This document shows positions 55,985 through 64,000 of a DNA stretch of 64,000 nt, piece by piece. The stretch is from Stenogyne calaminthoides (lineage: Eukaryota > Streptophyta > Magnoliopsida > Lamiales > Lamiaceae). The position numbers and the translations under genes are program-made. The notes beneath the pieces were generated by a model. It saw nothing but the letters and a program-made list of their open reading frames with translations. It was not told the origin of the DNA and searched no databases. The stretch spans positions 35,944,804-36,008,803 of the forward strand of contig JBBCBC010000001.1 of NCBI GenBank assembly GCA_037126765.1, written 5' to 3'. The stretch's first letter is position 1, and every line of letters begins with the position of its first letter.

Positions 55985-56647
55985 ACTCGCACATTTATGG
56001 ACATCAGGTTCGAAAAAAGAACAAAATTGTTGTTTTCAATTATGTATGATAAAAAAACCTTTTTATTTACCTGCTCTTTTTCTACGAGCATCGGGGAATC
56101 GACTCCCTTGTACAGTATTCCTAGTCATAATAGGAATATTTTTTGTTGAAGAAGACTATTTTGACTTTATGACTTGACCACCCCCTTCTTTGTTTTTTTT
56201 AGCCAAATTGAATTGATAAGACTATGTTACTGTTGCCAGATTTTAATGTCATAAAATAGAGCCATTTTATTCTATTTCAAATAGAATAAAATGGGGATAT
56301 AAGTAGGCGGGTAATAGAACGAACTAAAAATGTGTGGGAAGAGTTTCTAGGACACATTATTTGTCTTCCTAGTCTTCGACACAAGAAAGGAAATTTTTTA
56401 TCTACACCCCTTATCTTGTGTCGAAAGAGTAATGATTTTTCATCTTGTTCGTCAAATCGTCAAAAATTCCTAGTCTTGGTTTCAGGTTTCTAGGTGTATC
56501 AGAACTTTTTTTCGATTTATTACTTACAAGAAAGTTGAAATTAAAATAAATATAAAATTTTTAAATGAAAATAAAGTAAAAGTAGTGGACAAAATAAAGA
56601 AAACTTATTGAATGAATTTTCCATTTTTCTGAGATACTAAAAAAATA
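55509..56647 (+). other. Nuclear copy of plastid DNA (petA end and downstream spacer)
   Basis: From about 55509 the sequence is chloroplast petA coding DNA, followed after 55984 by what looks like the petA-psbJ spacer (compact AT-rich plastid style), up to the insertion of C' at 56648. psbJ is not reached. This is a nuclear-integrated plastid segment (NUPT); it could continue beyond C', outside the window. Confidence 0.85.
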
Positions 56648-58257
56648 TGTTGGAATTTAGAGGCACGTAAAATACGTAATCACATGCGCAGCGGAAATTA
56701 AAGTTCACCAACAACGAACAATTAATTTCATACAGATTACAATAATCATAACGAGAAACCTTACAGTGATTCGATAACAGATTTCTCAACTATGGTATCC
56801 ACGTAATCCCCAAGAACGGATCTGCACGAATTTGCCAGTGTTGAACCCCAAGTTGAATCAGCTAGGAAAATCCAAACTTTAGATCTTATGGAGAGAATAT
56901 GAAGTTACGTTGTTTGTGAATTCCCAAGAGTCTGTATATATAGGGGAGACCCAGCTTAAATCTTAAGCTAGCCCAATTAGGGAAATAAAAACCCCAATCT
57001 TGAATTAAATTAATTCCTTTAATTTAATTCCCTAAATATAAATCTCTACGGATTTAAATGCCTTATATGAAAATCTCTACGATTTATTTCCATACACATT
57101 AAATCCTATAATTGTATTCCAAATATAATTATTGGGAATTCTTATTTAATTAAATCAAATTCAAATAAATAATATTAATAATAATTAATTCCAAATTAAT
57201 CTATTATTAATTTCTTCTCCATAAATTAAAAATTAAATCCAATTTAACTTTTAATCAACCAACTATAATCCGTAAAAGGGAACTACTTGTTGTGTGACCC
57301 ATAGGCCCTCATATATCGAACGATTAGTCAAACTAACGGTCTTGATTGAATTCTAGTCAATAAATCAGACATTCTCAATATATGAGGTACGCTGCGAGAA
57401 ACATACAACTACCTGTAACTGTAATGTGGGCAATTGCGATTTCCTCCTTTCATTCACGAATACTCGATTAGTCTTGAACATGATGAAGTGTCTATTCAAA
57501 TAACTAAATCAATTTATCTCAAATCACTAATTGATCATTAATATCGCACTTAGTCACAAAGTCTAAGTTGACGTGCATTGACCAATGACTTATATCCAAT
57601 TATGATGAGAAGATGAGTATTCTCTCTAAATCCACTTTGAGGAATGAATCCTTTTCTTGGTTCAACTACCACGCACATGCACTTCGTGATGAACCCAATC
57701 CAAGCCATATCTACCCATAGACGGGTGCAAGCGTCGGTCATGGTCAAAGTTCATCACTCCACACATGTCGTGCGTATTGACCTCAAATCAAAGAAGTATC
57801 GCATCGCTCCCACTAACCAAGACACCCGTAGACACATATAGTGAAACTACATCAAACGGTTTCTCGGATGTGTATACCAATACCCTCTAAGGTATTTGTG
57901 CATCCATCATGAGATACCTAGTATCTCATAGTAAGTGAGATCTTACTACACTCTCTAAGAGTATGATGCAGATCGCACACCAATCTCCATTGCATCATCA
58001 ATATCCCTTTCTTGATGATCCTCGATTTGGGCTATTTAAGAATCATGCTTAAGTCATCTGAGTTCTCACTCACCCAATGACAGTAGTGATTCAATGGAAC
58101 ACATATAAGAATAAATGCAAACAATCAAACATAATATTCTAATGAGTATAACACCATACATTTAATATTAAACAAATAATAATATTAAACCAATACTGAA
58201 TATTATCTGAGTATTATGTCCTTACAATGGATTGTCTCTAGGACACTAACACTAACA
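56648..58257 (-). repeat. 3' LTR of element C'
   Basis: On the minus strand it begins TGTTAGTGTTAGTGTCC (58257) and ends CTAAATTCCAACA (56648), 1610 bases. It shares full-length structure with the C LTRs and is uninterrupted. Confidence 0.93.
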
Positions 58258-58268
58258 ATCTCCCACTT
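58258..58268 (-). other. Polypurine tract of element C'
   Basis: On the minus strand AAGTGGGAGAT directly precedes the LTR. It is the intact form of the tract degraded in C. Confidence 0.75.
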
Positions 58269-58271
58269 GAA

Positions 58272-61200
58272 CTAGAGCCAATCACCTACATGTCTAACCC
58301 CTAGATCATCAAAATGTCTAGTGTGTACATGAACACTCAAAGCCTTGGTGAAAGGATCAGCCAGGTTATCCTCCGTGGGGACACGTTCCAACTCTATTTC
58401 TCCTCTAGCAATTATCTCTCTTATCAAGTGATAAAGCCTCGGTACATGCTTGTTTCTGTTATTGGATCTCGGTTCCTTAGCTTGCGCAACTGCACCAGTA
58501 TTGTCATAACTTTATTGGACTACTGGAACTCGGAACTACCCCTAGTTCACTTAAGAACTGTTTTATCCAGACAGCTTCTTTGGCAGCTTCTGCCGCAACA
58601 ATGTACTCAGCTTCGGTTGTTGAGTCTGCGGTAGTCTCTTGTTTGGAACTATTCCAACTAACCGCCCCACCATTGAGAACGAAAACATAGCCCGACTGTG
58701 ATTTGTAATCATCACAATCAGATTGGAAACTTGCAGCAGCATAACCAGTTACAACCAGTTCTGCCTGTCCTCCGTAGACCAAGAAACAATCTTTAGTACG
58801 TCTAAGGTACTTAAGAATGTTCTTGACAGCAATCCAGTGAGGTTCACCTGGATTATGCTGGTATCTACTAGTAGTGCTAACAGCGAAGGCCACATCTGGC
58901 CTTGTGCAAGTCATGGCGTACATAATGGAGCCAATTACAGATGCATATGGTATATCTTTCATGCGCCGGATATCAGCTTCTGTGGAAGGACAATCCTTCT
59001 TAGATAGCTTCATCCCATGACATGCCGGTAGAGAGCCTCTCTTAGAGTTCTCCATCGCAAACCGCTTTAGCACTTTATCTACGTAGGTTGACTATGACAG
59101 TCCCAACATCTTCTTGGATCTATCCCTGTGGATCTTGATCCCTAAGATGTAGCAGGCTTCGCCAAGATCCTTCATCATGAAAGTCTTTGACAGTCATTCT
59201 TTCACGGACTGCATGAGTGGGATATTGTTTCCCATAATGAGTATGTCATCGACATACACAACTATGAAGACAATATTCTTCCCACTGCATTTCTGATATA
59301 CGCACGGATCTTCCGAGTTTCTGATGAAGTCAAATGATTTGATAGCCTCATCAAATCGGATATTCCAACTCCTAGAAGCTTGCTTTAATCCATAAATAGA
59401 TCGTTTAAGCTTGCACACAAGATTAGATTTTGACTTTGATATGAAACCTTCAGGTTGAGTCATAAACACTTCCTTATCAATGTTCCCATTGAGGAAAGCT
59501 ATTTTGACGTCCATCTGCCAAATCTCATAATCTAGGTGTGCTGCTACCGCAAGTAAAATTCGAATGGACTTGATCTTAGCAACTGGTGAGAAAGTCTCGT
59601 CATAGTCGATGCCTTCGCGCTGACTATAACCTTTCGCCACCAACCTAGCTTTGTAGGTTTGTACTTTGCCATTTGCATCAGTCTTACGCTTGAAGACCCA
59701 TTTGCAACCTATGGGTCTAACCCCTTTCGGCAATTCAACCAAGTCCCAAACTTGATTGACGTACATCGAGTCCATCTCGGATTTCATGGCTTCATGCCAC
59801 TTCTCTGAGTCAACATCTAATGTTGCCTCAGTGTAAGTTCTAGGTTCGTCCTTATCCGGGATCTCCAAGTTATCGTGTTCCTCCACGAGGAAGCCATAAT
59901 ATCTGGTGATTGGATTACGAACTCTAGTGGACTTACGGAGTTGTGGTTGTTCAGGCTGCACATCTGATCGTGAAAATTTTGTGGTACCAATTACGCTCCA
60001 ATTACGCTCCCACTGGCTGAAAGAGGACCACTTAGTGATAAACTTCCACCATGTGAGCTGCTGAATGCTCCCACCGATTCTTTGTCATGTTGCTTTGACA
60101 AGACATCAGTCTCCTTGTCACTTTGTGGTTCTTGAATTTCTTCAAGTTCTATCGTCTTACGACCTTGTTGCTTGAAGACGTATTCTTCTTCAAGGAATTT
60201 GGCCTTCCTAGAAACAATTACAGTTTGTTTCTCAGGGAGATAGAAATAATATCCTCTAGTTTCCTTAGGATATCCCACAAAGTAACCTTTTTCACCTTTT
60301 GATTCCAACTTAGCAGTGAGCATTTTCTTCACAAACGCGGGGCAGCCCCACGTTCTCATGTGAGAGAAATTTGGCTTCTTGCCATGCCATAGCTCGTATG
60401 GCGTATGCTCAACTGATTTGGATGGAATCATATTCAGAATGTAGATTGAGGTTTAAAGTGCGTATCCCCATAAGAACGTTGGAAGGGAGGAAAAACTCAT
60501 CATGGACCTTACCATGTCCAACAAGGTTCGATTTCTCCTCTCGGACTCTCCATTCATTTAGGGTGTACCTGGAGGAGTCCACTGTGATTGGATTCCATGC
60601 AACTTCAGATAATCTGTGAATTCATGGCTAAGATATTCTCCTCCTCGATCTGATCGAAGAGTCTTAATACTCTTACCAAGATGCTTCTCAACTTCAGCTT
60701 TATACTCTTTGAATTTCTCAAACGATTCAGATTTGTGTTTCATCAGATACACATATCCAAATCTAGAGAAGTCATCAGTAAAAGTTATGAAGTAGCCGAA
60801 GTGACCCCTAGCTAGAGTGGGCAATGGTCCACAAACATCACTGTGGATCAACTCTAGAACTTCTTTGGCACGAACCCCTTTCCCAGAAAAGGGTTTGTTG
60901 ATCATTTTTCCCTTAAGACAAGATTCACAATTTCCATAAGACTCAAAGTCGAATGGGGCTAAGTAATCCAACTTTCTTAGCCTTGCGATTCTTTTCTCAT
61001 TTGCATGACCAAGCCTACAATGCCACAAGTAAGTCGGGTTTTCATGATTACTAAGTTTGAGTCGTTTGTTTTGTATATTAAGAACATCATATCCACAATT
61101 CAACAAGTATAAACCATTAGATAAAGGAGCATTTCCATAAACATCACCATTAAGCAAAAAATAACAATTATTGTTTGCAAAATGGAAGGAAAAACCTTCA

Positions 61201-61424
61201 ATATCCAACATTGGAATAAAAATAATGTTGCGGGTAATGGAAGGAACAAAATAACAATTATTCAGTTCAAGTCTAAAACCAGAGGGTAAGTCTAAAACAT
61301 AAACGCCAACACGTTCAGCAGCAACTCTTGCTCCATTCCCAACATGTAGGGCGACTTCACCCGGTCTAACTGCCCTGCTATCCTTGAGACCCTGCACATT
61401 TGTACAAATGTGTGAGCCACAACC
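58272..61424 (-). pseudogene. Pol polyprotein of C' (protease end, IN, RT, RNase H), nearly open
   Basis: Reading leftward: NVQGLKDSRAVRPGEVALHV (post-protease), LWHCRLGHANEKRIARL and CESCLKGKM (integrase zinc region), HSDVCGPLPTLARGHFGYF, LRSDRGGEYLSHEF and TPPGTP (catalytic core), then after a break the MIPSKSVEHTPYELWHGKKP block. RT (59194-59961) has CKWVFKRKTDANGKVQTYKA, RLVAKGYSQREGIDYDETF, QMDVKIAFLNGNIDKEVF, LKRSIYGLKQASRSW and an intact active site VVYVDDILI. RNase H (58504-59073) keeps DIPYASVIGSIMYAMTCTRP and ADSTTEAEY. Only a few stops or frameshifts remain, unlike C. Truncation by D' makes it inactive as it stands. Confidence 0.9.
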
Positions 61425-63271
61425 TGTTGGGGAATTAATTGCACGGATCTATTCGGGATAAATATTTAAATACAAATTTAATTCTGATAATTATTACTAG
61501 CATGAATTAATTCTATATTAATTCAAATAATAATTCAACAACAAATCATGCATATAAACAGTTCACGTAAATCCTACGCATGAGGAATTACTATGAGTTA
61601 ACGTGAACGTACCTCTTGGAATGACAATGGCCTTGTTGATTAGACACACCAAAAAAACCTTCCCAAGTATTCCCTTAATCCTTGCTCAAAAATCCGGTGG
61701 TAGGATGCTCGCCAACAATTAACAAAAGGAAAATAAATTTTGTTGCACCACCTTTGTGGATTTACTAATTTTTCCAGCACATGGAATTTTTCTTGGGAAT
61801 GAAATATTCATCCCCTATTATAGAGGGTGGTGGTCGAAAATTTCATGTGAAATAGGGAGGAAAAAATCTTTTATTGATCTCCAAGAAATCTTGAATATAT
61901 CTCATATATTCTTTTCTCCATAATTAAAATATTCCACAAAATCCCACTCTCTTATTTGTTATGGAATATTTCGAAATATTAAGGGATCAAGATTCCAAGA
62001 TTTGGATCTTCTTGAATTTATGAGATATTCTTGTATTTCAAGAAATACATATATTTCATAATATCTTTTCAAGAAAATCAAGAAAATATTTCTTGCCCTT
62101 TATTTTCAAAATTTTCGAAAAATGCTATATGGTTAACCAAGTGGGAGATTTCTTGAATTTAATGAGATAATCTTGTATTCCAAGAATACATATCTTCATT
62201 CCATAACAAAATTCAAAGAAAATCTTTCTCCCCTTTTAATCCATAATTTTCGAAAAAAATAGGAAAAATATGCAACAAGATTTATTTTATTTTTAAACAC
62301 CTTTTTCAGTTATTGGACTTTATGTTGGGCTACTTAGGGGGCCTTTAGGAGAATTAAGATTGGACATTCCAATGGATCTTGAATTATCAATATTGAGCCA
62401 CAATATTATTCAAGCCCATAAATATTAATTAATCCCACTACATAATTAATATTGCACTATCCATCTTAACTCATATTACAGTCAATATGGCTCCCGGTTA
62501 TTATTTCCCGTGTTTAAGATTATCTAGCCCACTAATTAATTCAAGCCACTGAAATAGCTTTCCATTAATTAATATCTTTTGTCCTTGGTTAAGGAACGGT
62601 TCAACATTATTATCCATACCGGAAACTAGTTCCACTTGCAAGATTTGGTATGATAAAGCTTATGAACCTCCAAAGGGGCAAATCGAACAAGCAGATTACT
62701 TGCACACGATTCTCCGTGATTAAATCTTAGCAATCGCGTGTGACCAATAATATTGCCTAAGATAAAAAGTATTGAATCTCGTTGATTCTCTACCCATGAT
62801 AAGTCAAAGCAATAGTTACCAACCACACGTGATCCTATTTAAGGGACGAAGATTAAGAAATAACGAACCACTGAGGTCTAATTCTTCCTTGTTCAGTTCT
62901 GAAGAATTTGTCCTCCTGTAGGTCCTATTCAATTGAATCATCATGCACTAGTGTAATCTCTTGGTCAAGACAAGCCAATCGAGCCTTACACTTCAACATT
63001 TCACGATGGATTGTTCATTTCCATCTAGGTCGTGAATGGTGTACTTTTTGGTTACAAAGAGACTGTTAATTTAATCTTTCGTGATCCGGTATCACTAAAT
63101 TAATTACAATGTAACACGTCTTATTTATTGAGCAGTTATGCAAGAAATATATGTAACATTCAATGATATTTAAAGCATCGATTGATAAACAATTTATTTC
63201 AATAAATAAGTCCGAAATTGAGTTTTGATTATACAAAAATAAAAGCATACTTTCCAAAGATAATCCCAACA
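61425..63271 (-). repeat. 3' LTR of element D'
   Basis: 1847 bases. Shared blocks with the D LTR include GGATCTATTCG, CACCACCTTTGTGGATTT, CCAATGGA, TATGGCTCCCGG and TTTGTCCTCCTGTAGGTCCT. It has extra internal sequence with a partial duplication near 61990-62220 (two versions of TCTTGAATTTATGAGATA). Confidence 0.88.
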
Positions 63272-64000
63272 ATCTCCCACTTATACTCAAAGTCGCTTTT
63301 AAGTATACTACAACATGTCTCGTGTAGTTTCTAATACGTGACATCTAATGTCACCTACACGAACCTAATAATTTCTCCCACTTATACTCAAAGCAGAGTT
63401 TGGCAACGGTCTTGACATCCATTCCTTCCACATGTCTCTCGAATGTATTAAGAGGCGGACCCCTTTGTGAATGGATCACGCTGGGTTTCTTCTTCGACGC
63501 TATCTTTGCCACCTCTATATCCTCTCTTAATGATATCTCGTATAAGATGGTATTTCCTTTCAATGTGTTTCTTTGGCCTTGTGGGCTCTTGGTTCCCTTG
63601 AATTTGCAAATCGCTTTCAAGCATTGTCACAATAAATAGTGATTACGCTTAGGCAAATTCCCGAACTACATTCAAGTCCACTAGGAAGTTCTTGAGCCAA
63701 ACCGGCTTTTTTCTTTGCCTTCATAGCCTACATATTCGGCTTCCATGGTAGAATCTGCGATGCATTTCTGCTTGACGCTTATCCATGTCATGGCTCCTCC
63801 CCCCATGCAAAACACACTACCGGAGGTAGATTTTCTGGAATCTAAGTCCGATTGGAAACCGAGTCAAAAGTGTGGCCGATGGGGATTAGGATTATCTCGA
63901 TCGATAAATTAACATTCTATCTCGAGTTCTTTTCAGATACTTCGAATGTTTTTTTAATCGCCGATCAATGTTCTTTCCCCGGGTTACTTTGATATCTTAC
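63272..64000 (-). pseudogene. RNase H end of element D' pol
   Basis: The minus-strand text resembles the D RNase H C-terminus: IERKYHLIRDIIKRG near 63560, DPFTKG near 63470, FERHVEGMDVKTVAKLC near 63410. Further right, blocks of the D RNase H (27600-27900) recur in plus-strand reading as GGCTCCTCCCCCCATGCAAA (63793). Many small indels break every frame, so this is more decayed than the same region of D. Confidence 0.78.

Larger units (their letters stand above)
56648..61424 (-). mobile_element. Copia element C', second copy of family C, interrupted by D'
   Basis: The 3' LTR (56648-58257) and about two thirds of pol (58272-61424) match element C (17601-25116) in reverse orientation. It breaks off inside the protease (right after CGSHICTN-equivalent text) at 61424, where D' starts. 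Gag and the 5' LTR must lie to the right of the window. The left flank AAATA (56643-56647) is the expected target duplication, unverifiable here. Confidence 0.9.
61425..64000 (-). mobile_element. D-like copia element D' inserted in C', runs off the right edge
   Basis: The 3' LTR occupies 61425-63271 (starts TGTTGGGGAATTAATTGC, ends AATCCCAACA on the plus strand), followed by the purine tract (minus-strand AGTGGGAGAT) and the end of pol to the window edge. CAACC (61420-61424) should be the left target duplication. It is related to D but clearly diverged, a separate subfamily. Confidence 0.87.

Overview
This is plant nuclear DNA, almost certainly from a eudicot. The evidence is wall-to-wall plant LTR retrotransposons of Ty1/copia type (initiator-tRNA-Met primer site TGGTATCAGAGC) and Ty3/gypsy type (tRNA-Asp-like primer site), plus a CACTA (En/Spm) transposon, Mutator-like elements, a hAT-type MITE, a piece of plastid DNA carrying the end of petA, and one intron-containing DC1 (C1-like zinc finger) gene. 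No bacterial features, CRISPR arrays or operons are present.

Layout. (1) From 1 to 40740 is one nest of insertions. The host is a decayed minus-strand copia element (A): its pol lies at 3217-5473 and gag at 5474-7231. The first codons of gag and the 5' LTR lie at 39672-40740, displaced by about 32 kb. Another minus-strand copia element (B) entered A's RT; its gag, primer site and 5' LTR occupy 1-3216. A plus-strand copia element (C, 7232-39671, duplication TAGTT on both sides) entered A's gag. C in turn received four insertions. The first is a gypsy gag-protease element, G (7340-17595), in C's 5' LTR; G itself carries a solo LTR (11477-13012, duplication GGAGC). The other three lie in C's 3' LTR: a minus-strand copia element, D (25449-34400, duplication AAGAT), an ORF1-only LINE-like insertion (35211-37589), and a Mutator-like element (37616-39266, 9-bp duplication) that carries what looks like a captured plant gene exon. 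(2) From 40741 to 46100 is the only genic interval: two MITEs and the DC1 gene (44124-45764, three coding exons). (3) From 46108 to 51015 is a minus-strand CACTA element with a decayed TNP2-type transposase and a repeat-rich subterminal region. (4) From 51016 to 54441 are AT-rich DNA, a possible SINE and a second Mutator-like element with a 9-bp duplication. (5) From 54611 to 56647 is a rearranged D-family LTR joined to plastid petA DNA. (6) From 56648 to the end is a second copy of C (C', minus strand, better preserved) interrupted at its protease by a second D-like element (D') that runs off the window.

Functionally, only the DC1 gene looks like a host gene. Everything else is mobile DNA at different stages of decay. 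The relative order is readable from the nesting: A is oldest, then B and C independently, then G, D, the LINE and the Mutator element into C, then the solo LTR into G. I found no evidence for a new functional system. The most unusual items are a 28-bp LTR stub that still has its 5-bp target duplication, the probable DUF4057 exon captured inside a Mutator-like element, the gag-protease-only gypsy element, and the LTR/plastid junction. Divergence values and ages were not computed.
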